Shown here: piece after piece, positions 32,893 through 45,471 of the stretch
Numbering within the stretch: the stretch's first letter is position 1
How the letters are laid out: the number at the start of each line of letters is the position of its first letter
Source: Panax quinquefolius
Lineage: Eukaryota > Streptophyta > Magnoliopsida > Apiales > Araliaceae
Assembly: GCA_020205615.1 (NCBI GenBank)
Contig: CM035152.1
Span: 153,446,778 to 153,510,777 of the forward strand
DNA length: 64,000 nt
Reading direction: 5' to 3'
Translations under genes and position numbers: made by a program
The notes under the pieces: generated by a model
The model's database searches: none
What the model was told of the DNA's origin: nothing
What the model saw: the letters and a program-made list of their open reading frames with translations, nothing else

Positions 32893-35378
32893 TGTGACGC
32901 CCCCAAAATAGGTATACATCACCTATTCTGAGTCGCCAAATACATGGTACAAAATATAAATACAATCTTAAATATACAACAAGAGAGCTGTGATCTTTAA
33001 TACAAACATTGTCTTCTAGACAATATCCACTCTCAGAATAAGTCCTCATTACATTTATTAACACATTATTTAATAGAATAGTGAGGACTACTAATACTAG
33101 TCCCGACTACGTTCTCATTTCCTGAAGAAAACAATGAAAGAAAGGGTGAGCTCAACTAGCCCAGTAAGAAATATTATGACTAAGATAATGCAGAATAAAT
33201 TATCATTAGTCTTCAACAATGTTAAATTGATAAAATACAATAGACATCAAGTTTAACTGCAATGAACATGTAATCCATTTAAAAGAGTCAAGTAGAGAAT
33301 AAAATCTACTATCTTTTATGATTTAAAAGGTTTTCATCAATTTTATCATTTGGACTCGGCAATAAATAATCCACCTCATCCTGCCTTACTGCCCAAGGAT
33401 ATTCATAAGTATCACAACCACAAATTATCCATGCACTACGGGCCAAGAATATTCTTGTATTCATCAATAGTCATGATCATGCCAACAACTATCCATCAAT
33501 GCACTACTACCAATGAGGACTTTTACCACATCATTTGTAACATTACGATCATGATTACGTACGAATAATCCACAAGTCATAATCATACCAAGTCCATCTA
33601 CATACTACAGACCCACGTATGACTTTCAACAAAATATAAATATGAGGATGATGACAATGATATAAGAATTCAATAAAACAAGTTCAAGAATTAATTTATT
33701 CAGAACTAATAACGTCCAAATTGTCAACATGATACTTCTTTGTAGAGTAAAATTCAAGAATGCTCGGAAGAATATTTTCATAAAAGATCTTTGGATGAAA
33801 CGCAAAATATCAAGGATATTCCACTAATTTCATGGAGTATAAAAGTCAAAACTTTAACCAATTGAGTATAATAAAGAATGGAATAACAAAAAAAAATCAC
33901 CACGTAAATGCGGTGCTTGCATGACAAAGTTATTCCAATAGAATAATAAATAACGGAACCGGTCACGCGTAATACGTCGCAAGCGGGATATTCCAATGTA
34001 ATAATAAAGAATGGAATAACAACAGATCACCATGCATGCGGTACTTGCATGACGAAGTTATTCTAACAAAATAATAAATAATCGGAACCAGTCCGTAAAA
34101 GCATTGCATACACGGATATTCGAAGAGAATAATAAAGAATGTAATAACAATGAATTTCACCATGTATGCGGTATTGGCATAGGCGGTTATTCAATGAATA
34201 ATAAATAATGGAATAACGTAAGAATTTCACCAAGTATAGGGTGAACCGGCGTATAAAGTTATTCCAATGTAATAATAAAGGATGAAATAACAGAAGTTCT
34301 CTTCATGAATATGGGAAAAAAAATACCCCTTACTTTATAAAGATGAGTACTCCGATGGTAGGGCGGGGATATACTTGAAGAAACTTGCACTACACTCAAA
34401 GCTTTCTTAAACGCTAAAGAAATACGCTCAAGATAGAAGAATAATTATCTCTCTACGCTTCTCTCTAGAGTTTCAATGAATTAAAGAAATAATGAAGGAA
34501 TGAGCTTATTTATAGAAGAATGAACTGAATAATAACCAATCCATGAAACGGTCCAGATCGATTTACTTTAAGCAGACGATCCAGTTGGTTTATAATAAAA
34601 TATAATATATTCTATTTATAATCTAATAAAACGAATAACTTTTAAAAAGATTTTACTATCAAATACTATGCATAATAAAATATAATATATTCTAATTATT
34701 GTATAATAAAACGAATAACTTTATAAAAGTATTACATTTTTATATAAAAAGATTTTATGTTTTATTACATTAATAATACTAATAAAACAAAACTTCATCA
34801 TCATTATTATTATTCACACTATTAATCGACCAAATGCGTTCCCGAGGAAGCGGGCTTTCGATAAGGATTTCTCCCTATCGGCACGCATGATTAGGTGACC
34901 AAACCTCTCCTTAGCGAACTTACAGACATCGTTAATATTGCAAATAATAATATTAATAACTATGTCATCTCAATTATTGATTATATAAAATATCGATAAT
35001 AATTGAATAAAGTCAAATGACTTCTCACGTAAGCATCAATAATCAATACCGCAAGTACTACGCTACTATGCGACCACGTGTATTCTGTGCTTTAACACCG
35101 GTGTTTCAACAGTTAACGGTAAAACTTCTGTCGTTATTTTCATAAAAATATTTTTATTGTTTTCTCAATCCGATAATAATTTCGTTGTGGGGTCTACCAA
35201 TGATTGTGCCGTCGTACGAATATTCCCCGACCAATCGAATATTATAAACAACTTGCGTACTTTGTAAAATTTCTAAATATTACCCACAACTATAACATTA
35301 TATCAAATTCATTCCATAATATTTAAAAATGATAATTATAGAAAATTCATCTTTATTCATAAAAGTTGGGGTCTTACA
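32893..35378 (-). repeat. 3' LTR of element I
   Basis: It runs from TGTGACGCCCCC to GGGGTCTTACA, 2.49 kb. It holds CATGCACTACGGGCCAAG-type units at 33390-33640, about four 60-70 bp units around AACCGGTC / ATTCCAATG at 33926-34215, a minus-strand TATA box near 34506-34516 and the conserved U3 block near 34830-34935. The polypurine tract follows at 35379. Confidence 0.92.
34506..34516 (-). promoter_or_regulatory. Putative TATA box in the I LTR
   Basis: Minus strand CTATAAATAAG. The 5' LTR equivalent (near 59558) has ATAAATGA instead and is weaker. Confidence 0.45.
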
Positions 35379-35390
35379 ATCTCCCTTCTT
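35379..35390 (-). other. Polypurine tract of element I
   Basis: Minus strand AAGAAGGGAGAT directly before the LTR end TGTAAGACC. It overlaps the pol stop codon at 35389-35391. Confidence 0.8.
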
Positions 35391-35695
35391 ATAAAATTTT
35401 GCCCTCGAAATTAGGGTGCGTTACACAGGTATGTCGAAGAGGTAAGGATACCTTGATTTCATTTGATTCTAACTCCCGGTCATTTCCTCAACATCGTGGT
35501 TCCTCCATAAAACTTTGACTTGAGGTATAACCTTGGAGCGTAGAATATGTTCCTTCTTATCCAAGATTTGAACAGGAACCTCTTCATACGTTAAATCTTC
35601 CGCTATTTCGTCCGGTTCTAACTCAATAATGTGGTTCGGGCATATATTTACGTAATATGGATATATGAAAAACGTTATGAACACGAGACATACTT
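35389..35695 (-). pseudogene. Element I chromodomain region and end of pol
   Basis: Minus strand EDLTYEEVPVQILDKKEHIL, then RSKVIPQVKVLWRNHDVEEM is open at 35684-35469: the strands of a gypsy chromodomain (EVPVQILD... KVLWRNH, where Trp and aromatic residues form the methyl-lysine site). The polyprotein closes with NFEGKIL and TAA at 35389-35391. L inserted just upstream (35695/35696), duplicating TACTT, so this exon-like piece is now 13 kb from the rest of integrase. The chromodomain is known to direct chromovirus insertion to marked chromatin. Confidence 0.82.
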
Positions 35696-36541
35696 TGTGA
35701 GACCCCGAATTTTATGAAATGAAAGTATTCAATTTTCTTATAATTATTCTATTTAGTAAATGGTTAAATTGATAAAGGTTAAAGTTAAGGGTGATATATA
35801 AAAATTTTACAAAGTAAGCAAGTTGTTATAAAATAATCGGTGGTAAAATACGCGTGGTTGCATAGTAGCACATGGTATCGATTATTGATGCTTATTTGAG
35901 AAGTCACTCAGTTATACTCAATTATTCTTTGCGATAATTCTTTGCATCATATCTCTCATATTATTGATTCAATTATTGACACAGTATCTTCTGTATAATA
36001 TGTTATATTATTAAATCAATAATCGAGGCGACAAAGTTATTCATATTATTAAATTATAATATTTACATATGTCTAGAAGTTCAGTCGAGGAGAGGTCCGG
36101 TCACCTAATTAAAGGCGTCGATAGGGAGAAATCCTTATGAAAAGCCCTCTTCTAGGAAACGACCTGGTTGTTAAATATTGTGAGTTATAATATTAATGAT
36201 GAATAAGTTCGTGTTGATTAAAGATGAATTTGATAGTTCCATTGTGTTGGGATTATTTGTGTTAGTAGAAATCGACATTTATTTCGATAATAATTGATGT
36301 CTGGAGATTATATTGTTCAATCGGATATTCAGGGCACTTTTCGTATCGGGGTACTATTCACGAGTTACTATTCACGAGTTACTATTGAGTCACATTCACT
36401 TACTATTAGGGGAGTTGGTGCAAGATTGATGATACTTGCATAACTAAGTTAAAGATGGAGGTATAGATGGAGGTACTATATTGTAATTAATTTTTCACGT
36501 GTTTAGAACTATTGAGTCACATGATTTACTATTGATTCACA
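35696..36541 (+). repeat. L solo LTR, left part (U3)
   Basis: Contains a diverged copy of the conserved U3 block (36066-36180, with GGTCCGGTCACCTAATT and AAAGCCCTCTTCTAGG) and ACTATTCACGAGTT repeats at 36352-36412 and nearby. Confidence 0.83.
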
Positions 36542-39293
36542 TGATTCCCCAAAATAGGTATACATCACCCATTACGAGTTGTCGATACATGATGCGAAAA
36601 CAACTACAACTTTATTATTACAACGATAAAAGCGTGAGTTTAAATACAAATATTATCTTACAGACAATATCTATACTCAAATAAATCCTCATCACATTTA
36701 TTGATACATTATTTTACAAAAATGGTGAGGACTACTAAGCGACTCTCTCTAGAACCTTCATTCCATTTTCCAGGCTAAATACTTCATTATATTCTAGCCT
36801 CCACGAGAAAAAAATGGAACAAAAAGGAAAAGGGTGAGCTCAACTAGCTCGATAAAGAATATTATGACTAAGATAATATCTGACAAATTACCGTTAGTCT
36901 TCAACGAGGAAAAATCTAATAGAATCTGATAGACAACAAATTTTAAATCAATATTACATGATGAAATAATAATTCATTAGAAGAGTTAAGTAGAATCAAA
37001 ACTACTATCTTACATGTATGAATTTAAAAGTTCATCATCTATCTTTTATCCTGTAACATCAATCGATATACATACGGAATCAAATATTCATCTTTTTACT
37101 TTCTGAGGCCGAAGATATTCATCGATTAGTCGTGTTAAATCTAAACACACATTCATCTTTTGCACTCTGACGAAGATATTCTTGAAAATCATTCATCTTT
37201 GCCTTTCTGGGCGAAGATATTCAATAATATCATCATTTAAGGCGAGGATGATGAAAATATTTTTAAAAGCGAATCCGGTGAAACAAAATGACAAGGATTA
37301 AGGATTAAGGATTAGTACTTTGTTTTATCCATGTTCAAAAATACCTCAAAAATGATCGTAGTGGTGTAAAATTCGAGAATGATCAAAACATGGATCTGAT
37401 CAAAGCTAGTATCGAAATAGATATTTTGGACAAAAAGAAGAAATTTTATTTTTAGATTGAATAGTCTTGTATATCAATGAATAGTGCGTATATCGTGAAT
37501 AGTAACTCAAACACCAAAAGATAGAAATTCCACAAAAAACATCTTCACGCTTCATGAATAGTACTTTCGTGAATAGTAACTAAGTGAATAGTAACTCGTG
37601 AATAGTAACTTCGTGAATAGTAACCTCATGAATAGTAACTTCGTGAATAGTAACTCATGAATAAGTAACCCAGACATGAAAAAGTTCCAAATTTGATAAA
37701 AAGTTCAACCAATATTTGACATAATGATATTGAAGAAATAATATCATTTGAGAAAAAATAACATCCACTTACCTCGAAAGATTAGTACTTACAAATTGGA
37801 ATCTAGGGTATAGTCTTTGAAGGAACTTGCACGAATCTAACAATACTCAAAGTATACTCAAAATACTCACAAGAATAAACTCGATAATATAGAGAGAAAA
37901 CTTGAGTTTACGGTGTGATTTTCAATTCTAACCTAAGCACCTATTTATAGGAAAATCTTTAGAACACAAAAGCGAAAATTTAATAAAATAATAATATTTC
38001 TTAAAAATATTCAAGCCCACCTTAGAAATCTGATTTCAGATCATTTATAACACATGTGAGCCACTCAATTACAACAAAAAAAACGTTTTTCTTACAAAAA
38101 AAATATTTTAAACTCCAAAAAATCAATTATTAGAAATTTGAAACTTGATAATTCATAATAAATAGCCCTTTCATCAGAAAATTCGAATCTCGCGAGTTTT
38201 ATAGGAAATTCAATTCTCTACAACTTTGCGAGAAGAAAGTTTTTCCAAATTCCAAATAGAAATTGGCCAAAATCCACAAAGCAGGACGATTTTACAATAT
38301 AATCAAATTTGATCGATAAATGGGGTCCCATGAGCATGTTTAACATGTTTTAAACATTTATTGCAACAAAAATACTCCTCCTCCTCGTATACTCATATAT
38401 CCCACATTAGTTGTAAAAATATCACCATTATTATATTATTAAAATATAATAATATATTTAAATAAATTATTTTATCGAGAAAAAGATAAAATTTCAATTT
38501 TCAACAATTGTCACAATAAAAATTTTCTCCATCTATATCCACATAAAATCAATATTTTTCTCATCATATGAATCAATAATTAATTATTCACAAATAATAT
38601 TACGAGAATCCTGATATTGTGACGACGGCGGTTTCAGGAAGAGGGCTTTCGATAAAAATTTCTTCTTCTTCTTGGCGGCGCATGATTAGGTGACCAAACC
38701 TCTCCTTAGACGAGAACTTTCTAGACATTGCCAATAATGTTATCTAATAATATTATTAGGATAATATGAATTATTGCTTCGATAATAAAAATCTTGTGTA
38801 ATGATGATTATTGAAACAACGACATATAAAATATCAATGCGACAATTATTAACTTTCGATAAAATCTTTGAGCGATAATTACATATAACCATTATTGAGT
38901 AGTGCCTTCTTACGTAAGAATCGATAATTGGTGCGATCTGGTGTCTTCTTTGTGTTTTAACCACATAGAGTATTTTAACGATTATTACTTGATAACAACT
39001 ACGTCGTTATTTTTAAACAACTTATATTTGTCGTTTTCTTCATCGATCGCTTTTCAGTTATGGGGCCCACACATGGGCTGCGCAGTAGTCGTGCGAATAT
39101 TCCCAAGCGATCTGAATATTCCACGACCAAACGAATATTCCCAAACAATGATGAATATTTTATAACCACTTGCTTTTTTTTGAAATATTTGCGTATTTTA
39201 CCCTAACTATCCACATTAATCAAATCGACCCTTACTATTTCAAAATAATAAATAGAAAATTAAATTTCATTAATAATAAGTTGGGGTCTTCTG
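36542..39293 (-). repeat. 3' LTR of element K
   Basis: 2.75 kb. Contains CATCTTT repeats (37085-37215), the GTGAATAGTAACT array (37553-37672), a minus-strand TATA box near 37941-37950 and the U3 block near 38625-38735. The inner end is GGTCTTCTG, where the other copies have GGTCTTACA. Confidence 0.9.
37553..37672 (-). repeat. GTGAATAGTAACT minisatellite, K 3' LTR
   Basis: Eight units of 14-16 bp in tandem (GTGAATAGTAACTTC/TCA). Confidence 0.87.
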
Positions 39294-39307
39294 ACCTCCC
39301 TCCTTAT
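39294..39307 (-). other. Polypurine tract of element K
   Basis: Minus strand AAGGAGGGAGGT before the LTR, as in C and M. Confidence 0.78.
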
Positions 39308-40790
39308 GAAATTTAAGTCCTCGAAATTGGCGTCGTGTACACAGTGTTTGAAAAGGTGAGGATACCTCGCTTTCATTTCGTTTCAATTCCCGGTCATTTC
39401 CTCTATAGCATGATTCCTCCACAAAACTTTAACTTGTGGTATGACCTTTCTTGGCGTGGGACATGCTCCTTCTATCCAAGATCTTGGCGGTACCTCCTCA
39501 TCGTTAAGTCTTGGCTATTTAAATGCGGTTCTAATTCTATAACGTGGTTGGGGTCTTTCACATATTCTGAAATGGATATATATGAAACACATTATGAACA
39601 CGAGACATACTTTCGGAGAATAGCTTGCGAGTCTATAGGCTACATTTCTATTCGGTCGAAATTTTGAAATGGACGATAAATCGTGGATTGAGCTTTCCTC
39701 TCTTCCCAAATCTTGTAACTCCCTTCCATGGAAGCAACTTCATGATAATCATGATCCCCACACTAAATTCCACGTCCTTTCGATGAAGATCCGCATAACT
39801 CTTTTGTCGATCTTGTCTTGGTTTGTATCGTTGTCGAATCATTTGGATCTTTTCGGTGATCAATACGTCTTAACTTCGGGTCCCAACAATGTTGCTTCAC
39901 CCACCTCATCCCAACATATTGGAGAACGACACTTTCGTCCATATAATGCTTGAATGGAGCCACACTATACTTGCACGATAAGCTGTTGTTGTTGTAGAGA
40001 ATTCCACCATGGTAAATACTTATCCCAAGCCCCCTTGAAGTCTAGGACCACAGTCTTAATAAATCTTGAGAGTTTGAATAGTCCTCTCGATTGTCCGTCC
40101 GTTTGGGGATGGTATCTTAGAACTAAATCGCAAATCCGTGCCCATAGCTTTTTGCAAAGCTAACCCAAAATCTTGAAGTGAATCTTGGGTCACGATCCGA
40201 AACTATGGATCTGGGCATGCCATGCAACCTCACAATTTCATTCACGTCATACTAGCAAGGCGTTCAAGGAATAAGTCTCCGTGTCGGCAAGAAATGAAGC
40301 GGACTTGGTTAATCTATCAACAATAACCCAAATAGCATTGATGCCTTGAAAGCCGTAGGAAGACCCGTGTGAAAAATCCATGGTAATGTGTTCCCACTTC
40401 CATTTGAATCTCAAGTGGTTCTGACGGACCCTTAGGTACTAGATGCTCAGCCTTTACGTTGGCAAGTTAAACACATCGAGATAAACTTTGCAATCTCTCT
40501 CTTCATATTGTTCCACCAAAATGTATGTAGAAGATCACGATACATTTAGTACTTCGAGGATGGATTGCAAATGGTGTATTGTGTGCCCTCCATCGTAATC
40601 TTGTACTTCAAATCAGTCGTTAGGAACTGAAAGTCTAGAGTGGACTCAAAGTATTCCTTCTTCATCGATTCTAAACTTAGGAATAGCTCCTTCTTGTACT
40701 TTCTTCTTCTTCATACGCATCGGCTTTCAAGATTCGGTGGCTTGAAAGCGACCTTAACTTTTTCTATTAAAGTTGGCTCTGTCGTATATA
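39308..40790 (-). pseudogene. Element K integrase and chromodomain, fragmented
   Basis: Readable patches on the minus strand: FIVHFKI and KGVTRFGKRGKLNPRF (39863-39648), KSYADLHRKDVEF (about 39780), the [13 protein letters not shown] segment (about 39900), LHGMP (about 40220), VDRLTKS (about 40310), MDF (about 40385) and the FWWNNMKRE segment (about 40500-40515). The order equals that of C and I. Indels interrupt every few tens of codons; no product is possible. M carries the same region in better condition on the plus strand. Confidence 0.76.
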
Positions 40791-41170
40791 TGACTTGACA
40801 TCATCGCTTTCGTTCCGCATATGATCTTCTACTTTCGATAAATCGGCTACCGTTAAACTTTACGGGATGGTATTGAATAGTGTGGTGGTAGTCTTTCAAT
40901 AGTTCGAGCCAGCGTCGTTGCCGCGTGTTGAGTTCTTTTTGAGTGAAGAAATATTTAAAGGCTTTTATGGTGCGAATATATCTCCACTTTCTCCCCATAT
41001 AGATAGTGCCTCCATATCTTTAAGCGCGCAGCATTGCTTTGCCAACTCTAGATCATGAGTAGGATAATTCCTCTCATACTCTTTAAGTTGTCGCGAGGCA
41101 TAGGCTATGACTTTCCCGTTGCATGAGAACACATCCTAACCCTTTGCACGAAGCATCGTTTGTAGATAAC
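40791..41170 (-). pseudogene. Element K RNase H
   Basis: An open piece at 40998-40801 gives [20 protein letters not shown] and LELLKDYHHTIQYHP. The SHHKS form of the catalytic segment (Asp to His) occurs near 40970, as in [14 protein letters not shown] is readable at about 41060-41105. The reading frame is lost between pieces. Confidence 0.78.
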
Positions 41171-42110
41171 AAATCCATCCGAACGGATGGTATTGTTAGA
41201 AACAGTCTTAGAAATAAGTCTCCTCTTAAGCTCTTGGAAACTTTTTCTCGCGTTCTTACGCTCCAAGCAATTTTGTATCCTTAGGAGTTAGGCGAGTTAA
41301 TGGAGTAGCGATTAGAAAAACCCTTCCACGAATCTCAGATAATAACCGGCTAAGCCCAAAAAAGCTACGTCTTGATCATGAACTTGGTTGCTCCCACTTT
41401 GTATTGCTTGATCTTGGCCGGGATCAGCGGATACTCCATGTTTGACACCACGTGCCCGAGGAATGCTACTTCCTCGAGCGAACTTCGCATTTCTTCAATT
41501 TGGCATATAGTTTGTTTTCACGAAGCCTTTGGAGTACCGACTTCAAATGGTGCTCATGATCTTCCGCGACTTTTGGAATATATAAGGATGTCATCAATAA
41601 AAACTGAACAACAAAGCGATCGAATATTCCTTGAATACTCGGTTCATCATATCCATGAAAGCCGCGGGAGCATTAGTCGATCAAAAAGAGACATGACTAA
41701 AATTCATAATGTCCGTCTGGGAGTTCTAAAAGCGGTCTTTGGAATATCCTCGATTCTAATCTTGGTGATGATATCGAGCGAAGATCGATTTTGAAAAGAA
41801 TTGTGCCCTTACATGGTCGAACAAGTCATCAATCGAGGTGAGGATACCTATTCTTGATGGTGACATGGTTCGATTCCAGATAGTCGATACAAATCGCATA
41901 CTCCGTCTTTCTTCTTCTTTCTGAATAAAGCAGGGAGCACCCCGAGGAGATGTCTTGGGGCCAATGAAGCCGATGTCCAACAATTCACATAGTTGGACCT
42001 TTAACTCTGAAGTTCAATAGGAGCCATTCGATATGGGGTTTTAGAAATGGGCTTTGTGCGGGTTCAAGATCGATAAAAATTGACTTCACGTTACGGGGTG
42101 GGCAGGGAAG
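41171..42110 (-). pseudogene. Element K reverse transcriptase, fragmented
   Basis: Minus strand: GPKTSPRGAPCFIQKEEERR (41983-41880), then LNH/TMSPSRIGILTSIDDLFD near 41830-41870; palm box FIDD is readable at about 41587-41598, preceded by a small insertion. [23 protein letters not shown] connection at about 41480-41540. Same architecture as C. Multiple frameshifts. Confidence 0.78.
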
Positions 42111-42720
42111 TTCTTGAAAATCGTCGGAAAAATCGATAAGCAGGAATATTATTCAAATTTGGCGTGTCTTTATTCAAATCCATAACATGGGCTAAGAAAG
42201 CTTGACATCCGTTTTTCAATAAGCGAATAGCTTTATGATTAGATATGATAGTGATTGATTTTAATGGTTTAGTTGCTTGAATTAAATACAACGGGTTGGT
42301 TAGGAATATGAAAACTATGACAACTTACGAAAACAATCAATTTTGGCATGATGAGTAGTTAACGATCAATCCCAAAAATCACATCAAAAGCAAGTATCTT
42401 TAAAGAGATAAGGTTCGGCGGTAAAGTGATGGTGCCAACTTGAATCAAACAAGATTTATAAGCGATGGATGTGATGAAAGTTTCTCTAGCGGAGTTTCCA
42501 CGAGATAGGTCAAAGTCTAATTTCTCGGTCGAGTTTAAGCGTTGAGCACATGCGGGAGAGATAAATGAATGGGTATACCGGTATCAAGTAAGGTATAAAC
42601 TTTGCAGAGAATTTATAAATAACTTACCGTGATCACCTCGTTTGGGTTTCTCGCATTTTGACCGATCCTGACAAACGCTCTTCCGGAATCGTTGTTGACT
42701 TTGACTTTTACGGACGATCT
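42111..42720 (-). pseudogene. Element K protease and linker
   Basis: An open piece at 42291-42091 holds the linker [35 protein letters not shown]. Protease codons: [17 protein letters not shown] near 42360-42410 and DTG readable near 42580 (GATACCGGT). Frames differ between the parts. Confidence 0.74.
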
Positions 42721-43863
42721 TTTTTGAGTCACCGTCCCCATTTGAACTAGGTTTATTCTCTTTGTCTGATCTCGGCGATATGTCCTTCCTTTCCACAATT
42801 ATAGCATACCTTGAGCTGTTGTGGGCGGTTTGGTGATATATCCCTCTTTTCGCATTTGTAGCATATAATGGGTGGTGGTGGTTCTCCTCCACTTAGAACC
42901 GATTCTTCTTGCGTATTGTCGTCTTCACATAGTTAGTTGTTAAATCTCCTCTTTTAAAATCTCCTCTGACTTCGCTTCTTCTATTTTCATGGCCATGATT
43001 ACCACCAGTGGTTACCATTTTTGTCGTCTGTTTCTTTCTCATTTGGTTATCATTATTACATTGGCTTGCTATATCTACAGTACGATCCACGGTTATGGTC
43101 CTTGGTTGAATATACTCGTTATCTCGCTCTAACAATTGAGCCACATTAACAACATCTGAATAGAGAAAATTTATGAGAAATGAGATATTGTGCGTATCTT
43201 GGGGTTTCAAACCTCTCGAAACATCCGCGTCATCGTTCCTCATTCTCCACCAAATGAGGTCTGAACACAGGATAACTCTGCAAACTTTGCCTCGTCTTTG
43301 AGACAAATCGTGTTGTTTTGTTCTAATCGATGAACTCCACTTCCTTCGTATAGCCGAACACTTTCGGAAAAGTATTTGTCATTAAATAGCTTCTGAAAGC
43401 GTCTCCCAAGACATCTTTGAGTCTTGGTTTGGATGGAGTGCAGCTTCCACGAGACTCCCACCGATGATCTGCCTTCGCCACGCGAACATAAAGGTGGCGA
43501 ATGGAACCTTCTGTTCTCCGTGCATCCCAGACATCGAATATCTTGGTAATTTGCTTGACCCGTGTTTCCGCCGTGATCGGATCGGCTTTCCCTTAAATTA
43601 CGGTGGTCCCGACTCTTTGAAGCTGCTTGGTTTGTGACAACAACTGTGAATTCTATCATTTCCTCTGTATTTTGAACACGAGTCTCCTAAATGCGATTTT
43701 GCATGAGCTGCAAAAAACTTCTAAACATCCCTCGTTCATCATCGCTTTCGATGGTGTTGTTCACGGGAGGAACATTGCCCGACTGTTTGCACGTTCTCCT
43801 CGTTGGTGAGTGCTGAGCGTCTCCACGGTCTCATTTCCATTGTTAATATTCTCGATTCGACAT
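42721..43863 (-). pseudogene. Element K gag with zinc knuckles, fragmented
   Basis: The start ATG is complementary to 43861-43863. Pieces: 43659-43240 (NYQDIRCLGCTENRRFH, LFNDKYFSESVRLYEGSG in mixed frames) and 43306-42893 (HNISFLINFLYSDVVNVAQL, LERDNEYIQPRTI). CCHC knuckle codons lie near 42780-42870. Matches C closely. It would encode the particle protein if intact. Confidence 0.75.
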
Positions 43864-44031
43864 TCTCAAATCTTGTCGTAAAACAAGGGTTAATTAAGAA
43901 AATCAATATATCACATAATATCCTATATCTTGACCAACTAACAAATAAGCTTAGGTAGGACACCTTTAGCGAAGGATTTACTCGTCTCTCCCCTCTGAGT
44001 TCTATTCCCAGATCTCATGGAGATCATATCC

Positions 44032-44047
44032 TAAGCTACGATACCAA
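44032..44047 (-). other. Primer-binding site, element K
   Basis: Minus strand TGGTATCGTAGCTTAG near the LTR; TGGTATC matches initiator-Met tRNA. Confidence 0.66.
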
Positions 44048-45066
44048 GCTGTGGCGCCCCCAAATAGGTATACATCACCCATTACGAGTTGTCGATACGT
44101 GATGCGAAACAACTACAACTTTATTATTACAACGATAAAAAGCGTGAGTTTAAATACAAATATTATCTTACAGACAATATCTATACTCAAATAAATCCTC
44201 ATCACATTTATTGATACATTATTTTACAAAATGGTGAGGACTACTAAGCGACTCTCTCTAGAACCTTTCATTCCATTTTCCCAGGCTAAATACTTCGCAT
44301 ATATTCTAGCCTCACGAGAAAAAAAATGGAACAAAAAGGAAAGGGTGAGCTCAACTAGCTTCGATAAAAAAATATTATGACTAAGATAATATCTGACAAA
44401 TTACGTTAGTCTTCACGAGGAAAAATCTAATAGAATCTGATAGACAACAAATTTTAAATCAATATTACGTGAAAAATAATAATTCATTAGAAGAGTTAAG
44501 TAGAGAATCAAACTACTATCTTACATGTATGAATTTAAAAGTTCATCATCTATCTTTTATCCTGTAACATCAATCGATATACATACGGAATCAAATATTC
44601 ATCTTTGCTTCTGAGGCGAAAGATATTCATCGATTAATCGTATTCATCTAAACACTGTTCATCTTTTTACTTTCTGACGAAAAGATATTCTTGAAAATCA
44701 TTCATCTTTTTGCACTTTCTGAGGCGAAGATATTCAATAATATCATCATTTAAGGCGAGGGATGATGAAAAATATTTTTAAAAAAGCGAATCCGATGAAA
44801 CAAAATGACAAGGATTAAGGATTAAGGATTAGTACTTTGTTTTATCCATGTTCAAAAATACCTCAAAAATGATCATAGTGGTGTAAAATTCAGAATGATC
44901 AAAACATGGATCTGATCAAAGCTAGTATCGAAATAGATATTTTGGACAAAAAGAAGAAATTTTTTTTTTTGATTGAATAGTCTAGTATATCGTGAATAGT
45001 CTTGATATATCGTGAATAGTAACTCAAACACCAAAAGATAGAAATTCCACAAAAAACATCTTCACT

Positions 45067-45188
45067 TCATGAATAGTACTAAATGAATAGTAACTTTCGT
45101 GAATAGTAACTTCGTGAATAGTAACTCGTGAATAATAGTAACTTCGTGAATAGTAACTTCGTGAATAGTAACTCATGAATAAGTAACC
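45067..45188 (-). repeat. GTGAATAGTAACT minisatellite, K 5' LTR
   Basis: Seven to eight units, colinear with those at 37553-37672. Confidence 0.87.
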
Positions 45189-45459
45189 CAGACATGAAAA
45201 AAAGTTCCAAATTTGATAAAAAGTTCCAACCAATATTTGACATAATGATATTGAAGAAATAATATCATTTGAGAAAAAAATAACATCCACTTACCTCGAA
45301 AGATTAGTACTTACATTTGAAATCTAGGGTATAGTCTTTGAAGGAACTTGCACTTATCTAACAATACTCAAAGTATACTCAAAATACTCACAAGAATAAA
45401 CTCGATAATATAGAGAGAAAACTTGATTTACGGTGTGATTTTCAATTCTAACCTAAGCA

Positions 45460-45471
45460 CCTATTTATAGG
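45460..45471 (-). promoter_or_regulatory. Putative TATA box, K 5' LTR
   Basis: Minus strand CTATAAATAGG. It would start transcription toward the leader near 44050. Confidence 0.5.
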